DNA of 64,000 nucleotides from Oryza sativa Japonica Group (lineage: Eukaryota > Streptophyta > Magnoliopsida > Poales > Poaceae), in NCBI RefSeq assembly GCF_034140825.1, contig NC_089037.1, forward strand, positions 26,427,501 through 26,491,500, written 5' to 3'. A model generated the notes under the pieces. It made no database searches, was not told the DNA's origin, and worked only from the letters and a program-made list of their open reading frames with translations. Position 1 is the stretch's first letter. Every line of letters begins with the position of its first letter. This document shows, piece after piece, positions 1-9,719 of this stretch. The position numbers were made by a program, and so were the translations under genes.

Positions 1-1074
1 ATGAATGACCTAAGGCTAGTATGACTGACTTTGCAGCAGCTAGGATGTTATTATGCTTTTATGGATTCTGAGCACCTTCTCTCAGATTTGAGATCCAGCT
101 TTTCTTATCATGGTATGAAGTATTGGCAGCAAAATCGAGCTATATAAAGCTTGAACAGTTTCTTCTTCAGCAGTTCATGGTCTATTAACGTTAATCTAGC
201 ACTGGTATCTGATTGTGGGCTTGTATCAGCAGTTCAGCAATCAGCACCATATGGTGGTCAACATGATGTGGGGTGCAGGCTCATTTTCTTCGATAAACTT
301 TTGAGGATTTAGACATTGATCAGTTTTAGGTGATAGGGAACGCGTAAGTGCCAGATATACCGCACCTCATGTTAGTCAGCCATAACTGCTTCCATAGTTT
401 AGCCTGCCAAAGAAAGTTAGGCAGCTTCTTTTTTTTTTTAGAATTACACAATATGCTTTGCCACATATTTTTGAGGCAAAGCTATGGCAAGGATTTCGTT
501 CGCCACACTTTTAGCATGTGCTAACTTGAGGTGTGATAAGTTAAAATACCCAACTAAATAGGCCCGTACATATGCCATCTGAATCCAAATGGATACTGGT
601 GTTTAATCATCTTTTATGACATACGCGCAGTATTTGTCCGGGAACTTTCATGGATCTGAAAAATAAATCTGATGTGGCGAATCGTGCGACACGGCGACGA
701 TGAATTGGTGCGAGTGACACACTGCATGTGCGGCTAACATGCCATTAGGAGGACTAGGACTCTAGGAGGATATCGTTCGTGCATTGCATGTCGACATTGC
801 ATCAGATTCCATGGTTCAATAATTGTCGAAATGTCAAAGCATGGTAGACGACGACGTCACCTTACTTTGGATGGTAGCCACGTATCGATATTCTGCTGCC
901 TATTGGTGCTTTTACTCCAGCTTATTTGTGCTTGGCTGCTTGGCGAGGAATCGTCTCAATGCGAGCGGAGCCAATCACACGAAGCCTTCTTGCGATGAAC
1001 ATTGATATCTAACTTGGGAAAACAATAGCTTTCCTTGCTAGTCCCAGCGAAAATGATAGGGCAGCGGAGCATTT
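1..1074. other. Intergenic, no gene recognised
   Basis: AT-rich sequence with no long open frame and no family I recognise. The 60-codon frame near 823-1005 starts at an ordinary ATG but has no domain, no splice context and no compositional support, so I do not call it. The left end could be the 3' untranslated region of a gene outside the window, but nothing proves that. Confidence 0.5.
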
Positions 1075-1659
1075 GGCCTTGTTTAGGCTGCGTTCTAGAT
1101 AGGTTCGGAACGCTTGCCTCTTGCACAGAAAAAGGAGCGATCTATTAGCACGTGATTAATTAAGTATTAGCTTAAGATTTTTTTTTCAAAAATGGAACAA
1201 TATGATTTTTTTAAAACAACTTTCGTATAGAAACTTTTTGCAAAAAACGCACCGAAATAGCAGTTTGAAAAGCGTGCGCGCAGAAATCGAGAATGAGAGA
1301 TTGGGAACCTACGTAAACGAAACTGAGCCTTAAGTTCGTGAAAAGAAAATTTTTGGGTGTCACATTTGACCGGATGTCGAAAGTGGTTTTCGAACATGAA
1401 TGAAAAAATTAATTTTATAACTCGTCTGGAAACTCGAGATAAATTTATTAAGCCTAATTAATCTGTCATTAGCATATATAGGTTACTGTAACACTTATGA
1501 CTAATCATGGACTAATTAGACTCATAAGATTTGTCTTGCGATTTTCATGTAAATTGTGTAATTAGTTTTTTATTTTATCTATATTTAATGCTCTATGCAT
1601 GTATTTAAAGATTCGATGTGGTGTTTTTAAAAAAATAAAATTGAGAAGTAAACAAGGCC
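1075..1659. mobile_element. MITE with GGCCTTGTTTAG ends, split by a Tourist-like insertion
   Basis: Outer element: starts GGCCTTGTTTA at 1075 and ends in the reverse complement (AACAAGGCC) at 1659. It carries the rice motifs AAGCCTAATTAATC and GACTAATTAGACTC in opposite orientations. The outer element is interrupted after 11 bp by a second element (1086-1329). Three further copies of the outer family lie near 3931, 34077 and 55811. Its superfamily is not certain from sequence alone. Confidence 0.8.
1086..1329. mobile_element. Tourist/PIF-Harbinger-like MITE nested in another MITE
   Basis: A 244-bp element flanked by TTA on both sides (1083-1085 and 1330-1332). TTA is the target preference of PIF/Harbinger elements. 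Both ends begin GGCT with a matching AGGTTC block a little further in, giving an imperfect terminal inverted repeat. It interrupts the surrounding GGCCTTGTTTAG MITE, so it is the younger insertion. Confidence 0.75.
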
Positions 1660-2192
1660 TTACATTTGAGAAAGCTTCCATTGGAGCTAGCCGTGGAAGT
1701 CCAACCTGCAGGCTCAGGCTGCAGATCGCCCAAGGCGCACTTGCCTCCACGATGGCTTGTCCTCAACCGCTCGGAAGGCGAGATCCAATTGGCAATTTGT
1801 TCAACGCAGGGAGAGAGGAGGAGACTGGAACGGGATCATTGGACATTGGTTGATGAATTGCAATTTGGATGACGAGGCCGCGAGGGTCAGACCGTCGGAG
1901 AGTGAGATGATGGTTATACAAGTGTACTAGTAGGACGGACGGTGGCACCGGCCAGAAGCAGCAGATTTTGTGCAAACGTTGAGCCCGCAACACGTGGCCG
2001 GCATCGACCCGCTACGACGGACGCAGCGCCCCCCCCCCCCCCCCCCCCCCCCCGCGGACCCACGCGGGCCGGCCGCGCTGTCGCCGTGCTGCCGACTACG
2101 CCGTCGAAATCAACGCGTCCGCCTCGATCCTCCCCTGCCGACGCTGTACAAGTGGCGACCAGAAAACACCATGTAGTATTTGATCTCGTCTA
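1660..2192. other. Intergenic stretch with a 25-bp poly-C run
   Basis: Contains a homopolymer run of 25 cytosines at 2029-2053 followed by GC-rich sequence. Short open frames across the run have proline-rich translations created by the homopolymer and are not credible genes. Nothing else is recognised. Confidence 0.5.
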
Positions 2193-2766
2193 AGAGCAAG
2201 TTTAATACTATAGTCCACTATTAGCTCCAATTTATTTATAACTGATCTAATAGCCAATTCACACAATAATTGCTTACTATACTATTAATATATGGTCTCA
2301 CATGTCATACACATATTCCGTCTTGGAGTTCGTGCTGCAGCTGGCTACAGATCTGTAGCCCGCTGCTCTTCTCTCTCAGAGCGAGTATAATAGTACAAAC
2401 TGGACTGGCGATAGGAGAAACACGTCAGCTACAGTGTTGAGCTGGATGAGTGAGAAGAGGAGAGAGAGTGAGAGTGGGCGACAATTTTATCGCCGGCTCT
2501 AGCACCAGCTTCGAGAGAAAAGTGGTGAGCGCAGAGGTTGTGAGCTGCATGTGTGAGACGAAGCTTAAGTTATTTTATTATGATGTGAAGTTGATGGGTC
2601 CAGCGTTGCAGGTCATTTATTGTATTCACAAGATGCAAAGAGAGCTACTAGCTGAGTTGGATGGAATTAACGCCGGCTGTCTACGCTACTATTAACCTTG
2701 CTCTCATCTTTTATCTCATCAAAATATATTTATAGCTGGCTAATAGTCTGCTATCGTACCTGCTCT
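2193..2766. mobile_element. MITE with AGAGCAAGTTTAATA ends, interrupted
   Basis: The outer arms are 2193-2377 and about 2705-2766. The left end reads AGAGCAAGTTTAATACTATAG and the right end is its inverted match finishing TGCTCT. A second copy of the same family lies at 48215-48604 and shows what the uninterrupted sequence looks like around TTCTCTCTCATCTTTTA, which fixes the site of the inner insertion at about 2377. Confidence 0.8.
2378..2704. mobile_element. Second MITE nested in the AGAGC MITE
   Basis: The ends are AGAGCGAGTATAATAGTA and the inverted complement of AGAGCAAGGTTAATAGTA, giving an 18-bp terminal inverted repeat with few mismatches. It is related at its tips to the element it interrupts, so a related transposase may mobilise both. 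The interior holds no convincing gene. Confidence 0.7.
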
Positions 2767-2933
2767 AATGCATACGTTTTTTCTCTCTGTGGCAAAACGG
2801 TTGGTGCGTTACACGGGGTGCACGAAGCCATGCATCACCCTGCTCAACCCGTCTCCTTTTTTAGCCTAATCTTTTCCTCCTTATCCGATGGGCCTTCCGT
2901 TTCTCAAGACACCCCCACACCGCCCCGGCCCTC

Positions 2934-2940
2934 TATAAAT
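2934..2940 (+). promoter_or_regulatory. TATA box of the dehydrin gene
   Basis: TATAAAT lies 109 bases before the dehydrin ATG and follows a C-rich stretch. A start site about 30 bases downstream would give a leader of roughly 80 bases. Confidence 0.7.
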
Positions 2941-3048
2941 ACCAACCACGACGAGCCAAGCGAACATCACCACAGCTAGATCATTAGCAATCCATTCCGA
3001 TCCATCAAATTTCTCTTGAGACCGTAGAGAGAGAGAGAGGCGCCAACC

Positions 3049-3327
3049 ATGGCCGGCATCATCCACAAGATCGAGGAGAAGCTCCACATGGGCGGAGGCG
3101 AGCACAAGAAGGAAGACGAGCACAAGAAGGAGGGGGAGCACCACAAGAAGGACGGGGAGCACAAGGAAGGCGTGGTGGAGAAGATCAAGGACAAGATCAC
3201 CGGCGACCACGGCGACGGCGGCGAGCACAAGGAGAAGAAGGACAAGAAGAAGAAGAAGGAGAAGAAGCACGGCGAGGAGGGCCACCACCACGACGGCCAC
3301 AGCAGCAGCAGCAGCGACAGCGACTGA
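3049..3327 (+). CDS. KS-type dehydrin (LEA group 2), HIRD11-like
   Basis: A 92-residue, very hydrophilic protein of mostly Lys, His, Glu and Gly. It begins MAGIIHKIEEKLH and has His/Lys-rich repeats (residues 20-45), one K-segment (about 43-55, HKEGVVEKIKDKITG), a poly-Lys block (about 64-75), and a Ser run ending in Asp residues at the C-terminus. K-segment before S-segment is the KS dehydrin order, and the match to Arabidopsis HIRD11 is clear end to end. Such proteins are disordered, bind metals through His and protect membranes and enzymes during drought and cold. The coding part has no intron, but the 3' UTR has one (3371-3523, GT-AG). The start is set by the first ATG after a TATA box and by the family N-terminus. 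From memory, a water-stress-induced dehydrin lies at this place on rice chromosome 3. Confidence 0.93.
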   Translation: MAGIIHKIEEKLHMGGGEHKKEDEHKKEGEHHKKDGEHKEGVVEKIKDKITGDHGDGGEHKEKKDKKKKKEKKHGEEGHHHDGHSSSSSDSD

Positions 3328-3370
3328 GCCGCCGCGCCCCCACACCGGCGCCGTGCGTGCGTGCATGCAG

Positions 3371-3523
3371 GTAGTTGTTGTGCAAGAAATTGAAGATATC
3401 TTTCTTTTTTCTGTTTTGTTGCTTTGCTTTGTTGATTTTCTGGTTAGGATCTGAAAATGTTGGCGTGTGACTGACATGATGCTAATTAATCTCTCTTGTG
3501 ATAATATGTTTTTTGTTTTGCAG
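3371..3523 (+). other. Intron in the dehydrin 3' UTR
   Basis: Donor GCAG|GTAGTT and acceptor TTTTGCAG|GTGATG bracket 153 bases beginning 43 bases after the stop codon. The distance is below the roughly 50-55 bases that usually trigger nonsense-mediated decay, so the intron could stay without destabilising the message. Transcript evidence is not available to me. Confidence 0.6.
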
Positions 3524-3930
3524 GTGATGCTGCAGATGATTGGAGGAGTTCGTAGCAGGATTAATTAGTATCTGTGCAATACGTGATGCAGTGATCTGTC
3601 TCATGCATGTATCTGTGCTTGATTGCAAGAAAAAAAAAAGGCATGGTTTGCCTTTGTGATGTACTGATAATAATGGCTGCACGGTGCCTTGTAATAAGAA
3701 CGCTAATTATGATGAAATTGATGTGTATTATCCTGGCGTCACCACGGTGCTTCAGATTCTTATGCTTTTCCGGTTTCTGTGGGTTATGATCCGTCTGAGT
3801 GTGGAAACTGTATGATGTGAACTTTATTTCTCCCCTTCTTAATTGAAATTAGTAGAGCTCCTGCCCTTTTTCGTAGAAAAAAAAAATCTGTCTGAGTCGA
3901 TCACTAGCTTGGACCAAAACTTGTCTGAGG

Positions 3931-4263
3931 AGGTGTTTGGATCCAGAGACTTAACTTTAGTCCCTATATTTAGACACTAATTTAGAGTATTAAATATAGA
4001 CTAGTTACAAAATAAATTACATAAATGAAAGCTAATTCGCGAGACAAATTTTTTAAGCCTAATTAATCCATAATTAAAGAATGTTTATTTAGTATCACAT
4101 AGGCTAATCATAGATTAATTAGGCTTAAAAGATTCTCGCGAATTAGTCCAAGATTATGGATGTGTTTTATTAATAGTCTATATTTAATATTTATAATTAG
4201 TGTCCAAACATCCGATGCGATAGGGACTTAAAAGTTTACTTTTAATCCCATCTAAACAGGGCC
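3931..4263. mobile_element. MITE, variant of the GTTTAG-end family
   Basis: Opens GTGTTTGGATCCAGAGACTT and closes as the inverted repeat CATCTAAACAGGGCC. The middle contains the paired motifs AAGCCTAATTAATCC and GATTAATTAGGCTT found in the other family members of this window. It lies just downstream of the dehydrin gene. Confidence 0.75.
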
Positions 4264-4763
4264 GGAGGCTTTGAGCTCAGAGTTGGACAGTACTGATTGT
4301 TTTTTCCATGCGTTTTCTCAACTTCTATTAGGACATGTTCGGGTAGGGACGAGTATGATCTCTTAAACAATACAAGATTATTTATAAACGTGTCTTTACT
4401 ATAGTTGAGACGACAAAGGCTCTAATCATTAACTCAAAAAATATTCCTTTTGTTAATATTCTTTCCTTTTTTTTTCCTCATGCAACCATATTTTCATATT
4501 ATAGTGATAAAGAGTCATTGTTAAGCCGTTGTTATACATAACTGTTAACTGTTTTGTCTCTCCTCTCTCTTTCTTCTATATCAGCAAGTATTCCTAATTA
4601 GCAACGCTAAGAGACCACTATTGACAACCATTGTACATACCCTTAAGGTCATACCCAAATTCAATCTCATTCCTCCTTTGTCATGGTCTATCTGAGAGGA
4701 TCAATTCAGGATTTGATTGATGACTAAACTTATGATAGTTTCTAAAGTTGGATCGCTGTTGAA
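4264..4763. other. Intergenic, nothing recognised
   Basis: AT-rich sequence without open frames or clear repeats, between a MITE and a tandemly repeated retroposon tail. Confidence 0.45.
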
Positions 4764-4948
4764 CAAAGCGCGCACTACTACTGTATGGAATTCTAGAGCT
4801 GTTAAACTAGGAATGTAATCTTATGTTTTGTCATTAATAAAATCTCTCTTTACGGTCAATAAAAAAAAGCGCGCACTACTACTGTATGCCATTAATAAAA
4901 TCTCTCTTTACGGTCAATAAAAAAAAAAGCGCGTACTACTACTGTATG
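4764..4948 (+). repeat. Retroposon-like 3' tail with repeated target sequence
   Basis: The block GCGCGCACTACTACTGTATG occurs three times (about 4768, 4869 and 4929, the last with one change). Between the copies lies a segment ending CATTAATAAAATCTC and a run of A. An A-tailed segment flanked by a 20-bp direct repeat is what a 5'-truncated LINE or retroposed transcript leaves. The tail plus repeat then appears duplicated once more in tandem (unit about 60 bp). Confidence 0.55.
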
Positions 4949-5169
4949 GAATCCAATTCCGTTGCACAACAATAACTGCGAAATCGACGGTGACCATGAA
5001 GACGGTAGCGTGCAGCTGCAATCCGAATATATGAGATACAGCTAGCGCAGGTGCAACGACGACGGACATGATGATATATGGGCAGCTGCCTCTGCCCTAT
5101 GGCAGCCTCCACCGGCGCCAGCCACCTCCATCGGCTCTAGCGGCAGCTCCATTGACAAGACGACGGGAA

Positions 5170-5585
5170 GGGTTCGAGTTGACAAATATAATTATAATAT
5201 AATCGTAGTGCAATTACACTGTAACTTACATGTAAGTTTCACATAATTTTGAATCGTTAGATCTATTACAATATTTGTTTTCCTCAACTTACATGTAAGT
5301 TTCACATAATTTTGAATCGTTAAATCTATTACAAGATTTGTTTTGGTGAGGAAAAAAACAAATCATAGCACACACATATGTGAAAGAATTTGTTCCCACG
5401 ACCTCCATTTTACCAAAATAACATGTTACGGAGATTTTTGAAAGTTACATACAAGTTACACTATAGTTACAGTGTAATTACATGCAAGTTACAGTGTAAT
5501 TACACTACGATTGTACTGTAATTACATTTATTAAATTTTGGGGGAAAAATTTATCGACAAATATATAGCAAAATCGTTCGACAAT
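5170..5585. mobile_element. Fold-back element with internal duplication
   Basis: The segment near 5180-5231 (ATCGTAGTGCAATTACACTG) is matched in inverse orientation near 5478-5530. Inside, a segment of about 59 bp beginning AACTTACATGTAAG is duplicated in direct orientation at 5222-5280 and 5285-5343. A diverged relative with the same TTACAGTGTAA phrases lies at 23088-23414. No coding capacity. Confidence 0.6.
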
Positions 5586-5639
5586 GGCAAGAGGATGAGG
5601 GAGCCAACAAATCCCTGTTCCGGCCCATCTGAAATGGGC

Positions 5640-6070
5640 CGGAAGTTTGTCTCGGTCCAGTTCTAGCCCATATAATATGGGCCGCACGTACCTCACAGCC
5701 CCGGTCCGGCAGCTCAGATATTTTGGCCCGCCAAGTTCCGCAGCTATCCCGTCCTCCGTCAATTCGTCCGTTCCTGCCGGCGGCGGCGGCGGCGGCGGCG
5801 GGCGGCGCCATCATCGCGGCCGTTACGGGAGGGCGAGGCGCGATTGTGCTCGAATCAGATGTGACATTTGGAGCGTTCGCTCTTCGCTGCACACGAGGTG
5901 TGCAGAACAGCTGCAGGGTGTGTGCAACCAGGCAGCAAGATCTCGGTCGCACAGACTGTTTCTGTTTCATTCCAAATGTAACGCGTCCGTGCATTATAGG
6001 CAGCAAACGTCATCACCATCCCTTTTCATCTGAGATCCTCGCCAATCATTGCTCACATCATTGATTTGCA
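5640..6070. other. GC-rich, promoter-like stretch without a convincing gene
   Basis: Contains several GGGCC/GGCCCA motifs (near 5635, 5665 and 5678) of the kind found in plant housekeeping promoters, and a (GGC)n microsatellite near 5780-5802. Frames crossing the microsatellite on both strands translate to low-complexity Gly/Ala/Arg and are not called. A non-coding transcript cannot be excluded. Confidence 0.35.
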
Positions 6071-6275
6071 CTAAGCTAACGCGCAGCAACACTGAGTACT
6101 CGAATAGCTTTGCTTGAACATGGCATGACTGTCTCCTCTCCTAATGGTCATGTATTTGGGTTGGTTTTGGTTGGTACTTGGTAGATTGTGAAGCAAACAT
6201 GCCCTCTTCGCTTAGATAACTAAAGGACAAATTCAGATGTTCCTCCATTCAGTTATGTGAGTAGAGACTAGATTA

Positions 6276-6578
6276 GGCAATATTTAGTTCCTCCAAAATA
6301 GCAAAAGTTTTACTGTTTTGGAGTATTTTGTTTTATAAAAATGGATCTAAACACTAGCAGCAAAAGTTGGCAATTTAACATTTGTCATTTGAGAGTTTAG
6401 AGTAGTAAATTTTACCAAAAAAAACGTTGGGAGCCATGCTCTCTCCATCTTTACTAGTAAAATAGTAAAACTTTACCATCCATCTAAACACCAGTTAGCA
6501 AAACTTCAATGCCAAATTTTTTGCCACTAAAACTTTTGCCAAAAAAATTTGCCACAGCAAATTGATCTAAACAGGCCC
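6276..6578. mobile_element. Tourist-like MITE with TTA target duplication
   Basis: Flanked by TTA on both sides (6273-6275 and 6579-6581). The ends are GGCAATATTTAGTTCCTCC and the inverted complement of GGGCCTGTTTAGATC, with AAAAGTTTTGC motifs repeated in inverse orientation inside. A fragment of the same family (CCTGTTTAGATCCTCC) starts near 61586. Confidence 0.75.
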
Positions 6579-6584
6579 TTAATC

Positions 6585-7066
6585 AATTTTTTTTCGAACG
6601 GCCAAACAGGTTGATTGGCGTTATATTAATAGAAGGAGATTAAGAACACCGCAAAAGCTAAAGAAAAAAAATGAAAAACTGTACATTGCTGACTGCAAAC
6701 ATGCTTGCATGTCAGACCACCTTGCACCTCATGGCAACAATCTCGCAACGTGCTTTGAGCCGGCCAAACTCCAACAGCCCAACTCGTCCTGAATTTGGTT
6801 GATTATTTGATGGGTTGTCGCATCCTTGCCTCTGAAGATTCTCTCATTTCTTTCTCTCCATATTTCCCAAGCAACTAGCAGGAAGACTGATTTGAGCCCT
6901 TTGTGTTTTGTTGCTTCTGGATCGCTCGTTCCTTGTGTCCACCAATCCAACAGATCCCTGCTAGTGCTCTACCTTGGGATGATGTGCCCTTGTCATAGCC
7001 AATGGAGCACGCCAAACCAAACTTGCTTCGAGACTAGGCATTCGAATAGCAGATGATTGATGGCTT
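6585..7066 (-). mobile_element. 5'-truncated LINE remnant
   Basis: Read on the minus strand, the sequence encodes the C-terminal zinc-binding region that follows reverse transcriptase in plant LINEs: HLLFECLVSKQVWFG near 7025-7060, WWTQGTSDP near 6937, then LVAWEIWRERNERIF near 6840-6880. A 73-codon open frame covers 6729-6950, and stop codons interrupt the frame upstream of it. The element ends in an A-rich tail (T run on the plus strand near 6590), directly beside a MITE. Reverse transcriptase itself is absent, so it is dead. Confidence 0.8.
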
Positions 7067-9617
7067 CAAGGTTTCGAAAACATAACTGATAATAACTGAT
7101 AGAATTAGTTGTTTCGCCACCCCTGATTTACAACCCATCTGCTGTCCAGAAGGAGAGTAATCAGTTTTTCGCCAGGTGGTAAGTTCAGAAAACATTGCCT
7201 GAGCTAGTTCATAAATGGAGTGAAGATAGCTGTACCTGTACACACTACGCAGATCGATGTTTCTTTAGCAAGATGAGCACAGCTATGATGCGGCTTAAAC
7301 TGACCATGACCACACAATGATTAGGAGAGATCCAGAAACAGCGACGTATATATACATGTGCTGTGCAGTTAACTATACTTAGCTGTAATGCTAAGCATGG
7401 TACGGCCAGCACTAAGCTGCAATCGACCAAGCATTTAGTAACAGTTAGCAGCTGCCTGAAAGTCTTCTGCATGTCAGTACTCCGCAAGTACAGATATACG
7501 GAACGCCCATCCAGTTCAGTACGCTCCAGTGATCCAATCACAATACTTGATAGCACCGCTGACAGGGAAAGATATGCAGAAAAAATAAGCCTCTGGTAGA
7601 GTCCATATGTCTGAATATGTGGGCAGTTTGATCTCAACGTCAGTGTGAATGTGTGATGGCATGCAGCGTGGGGAAATCAAGCATAGTTTAGGCTCCATAG
7701 CCTGATAGCCAGCAGATGACTGTTTCTGAGTTGTGCTGGGGGTCAATTCTTTAATTCAAGTCTTTCTTGTTCTTGATGTCATGCTCTAGTTGTTATAGAC
7801 CTAGACTCAGTAAGTTTGCTCTTGTCATTCATGGTTAGTTAAACTTGGGAATTCTTTAGTGATCACTCTTAAGGTCAGATTAGAATTGAGATTGTGTGCA
7901 CCAGAAAGAAACACGGCAAGAGATTGCATGATGCATTGCAGAAGTAAATTAAAAGACAAAACTGGAAGTACAACAATATCCTTAAATCTTAACCATTGCG
8001 TGTTCGAAAAATAAATAAATAAGTTGCAGCCGATTAAGGGTTCAAAAACTTATATGAACGAAAGTTGGCGTACTACCGGAAGGAATGTGTGGACGGAGTC
8101 ACCACTCAGCGGTAGTAGTAACTCTGGCCTCTTAAGACTCTAGCTAGATTTCAGCAGAAAGAACAAAGAACCATTTCTTTAGTAAGAGCAATCCAAGCAA
8201 TGTAGTAACTGGAATCACAGGAGAATATGTAATGCATGCAACAATGACATGATAAATTGTACTTACCTGTCCCAGAACTAGGATTGTACTTGAACATAAC
8301 ACTAATGGATAAACTACAAGTAGTGAACAAGCCAACAAAAACCTTTTTTATATAAAAATCGGAACAAGCCAATAACTTCACCTTGTAAACGCAACAGCGA
8401 AGGAAGATGCAAACAAAGAGCATTAGCACCATCAAATATTTCCCCAACTCTGAATATCAAACGCTGGTGACACAAGCAACGCGTTTAGCGTTTTCAGTAA
8501 GTACCATTACATGATCTGTCTATGTGATATGCAGATGTTCAAGATGTTAGAGGTCGCGATTCACCTGTCCATATTGTTGGAGGGTGGTTAATGTGACAAG
8601 GAAATGTTCCTATCAGACCATTGTGGTGTCTTATACGGAAGGTTTCATGAAAAGCAAGAAACATTTTGTCACTCTGATGTCACTTTGATGTCATTTTCTT
8701 AGTAACAAACAAGAACCAGAATAGTCCATCAAAATGCGCTAGAGTTAATAGCAAGAATTTTACTCTTGTGGGGATCTCTAAGAAGACTAATTGGCATTGC
8801 CTCTTGTCACAGCGTAATTTAAAGGCTGTCTGAAATTCCGAGTGCCACTTCAGTTTGTCGGTGACCATCAAAATGAATAAACATCAATGTTGGCCTAGAC
8901 TAGACGCATTTACACATGAACTTACCGGCAGGCAGCAGCAAGTTCCATTTGAATATTTAATGTTTGGTTTTGTTTAATGGCTAAAATTTTCTGTAGTGTG
9001 CATGAAACTCAACTTGGTTTCAGGAAGGTGTCAGTAAAAAAGGGAATTCAGGGACAAGCAGGCAAGCAGCCTGGGCATGAGCTGCATCTGCATCTCCAGT
9101 ATAAAAGAAGACAGGAAAGCATAGCAAGTTGGCAGTTGTTAGTCAAGTCTCTTCAAGCATGGTGTAACCTGTAAGTAGTCGAATGGCGGGCGCAAAAAGG
9201 AACATTCTGACCAATCCAAAATATGCCATTGCTCAACTCACCGATGCTTAACTATTAATGCTGTCAAAATTACTACTACCAACTACCAAGTAGTAATACA
9301 CACAAAGACCTAACGAAGAAGTTGATATATAATTGTGACACCCAATCATCTCTGCTTTGGTCATATCATTAGTTTATCGCCTACAATGTATACAATGACG
9401 AGAGCGACGGCGACGGGCTAAGGTCACCGGGAAGTTACCGCCGCTAAGCTCCATCCACGTCCACATTAATGTCAATTATACAATCTTAGTCTGCCAACAC
9501 ATAGAACAAGTCCTCATTGTTCTTGACACCCACCATGTGGCATCCCGCCACGCCGCGCCGGCCAATTCAGCCATTGCTGCTGTACTTAAGCCACCTCTTG
9601 TACTCACACTCCTCTTG
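7067..9617. other. Long intergenic stretch, no gene recognised
   Basis: About 2.5 kb with only short unsupported frames on both strands (for example near 7245-7637 and 8144-8447 minus), none with a domain or splice structure. A TATAAAAG lies at 9100-9107, but more than 500 bases before the next gene start. The last few hundred bases must hold the promoter of the ankyrin gene. Confidence 0.45.
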
Positions 9618-9656
9618 ATGGATTCTTCTTCCACCTCTAGCTCGGCCAAGAACTAG
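9618..9656 (+). promoter_or_regulatory. 12-codon upstream ORF, in frame with the main ORF
   Basis: ATG at 9618 starts a Ser-rich peptide (MDSSSTSSSSAKN) that ends at TAG 9654-9656. The same frame then runs open to the end of the VAPYRIN-like gene. It is either a short uORF that lowers translation of the main frame or the remains of a longer N-terminus in which a TGG-to-TAG change cut off the first codons. See the finding. Confidence 0.6.
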
Positions 9657-9719
9657 GAGGTGTGGTCTGAGTGGAGATTGAGGTTTGAGGATTCGGTGAT
9701 CGGGAAGTGGAGGAGGGAG

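Noticed and set aside
2881-3477. 198-codon minus-strand frame over the dehydrin
   Set aside because: Antisense shadow of the Lys/Glu-rich coding sequence. The translation is Leu/Val runs made by reversed AAG and GAG codons.
4764-4948. CRISPR-like pattern of short repeats
   Set aside because: Only three repeats with A-tailed spacers of identical sequence in a plant nuclear genome. Retroposition and tandem duplication explain it.
5551-6064. Several frames of 110-150 codons on both strands
   Set aside because: Open only because of a (GGC)n run. No domain, and the starts and stops are not supported by splice sites.
7245-7637. 130-codon minus-strand frame
   Set aside because: Hydrophobic stretches are ordinary for AT-rich DNA. 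No homology recognised, and no promoter or splice structure.
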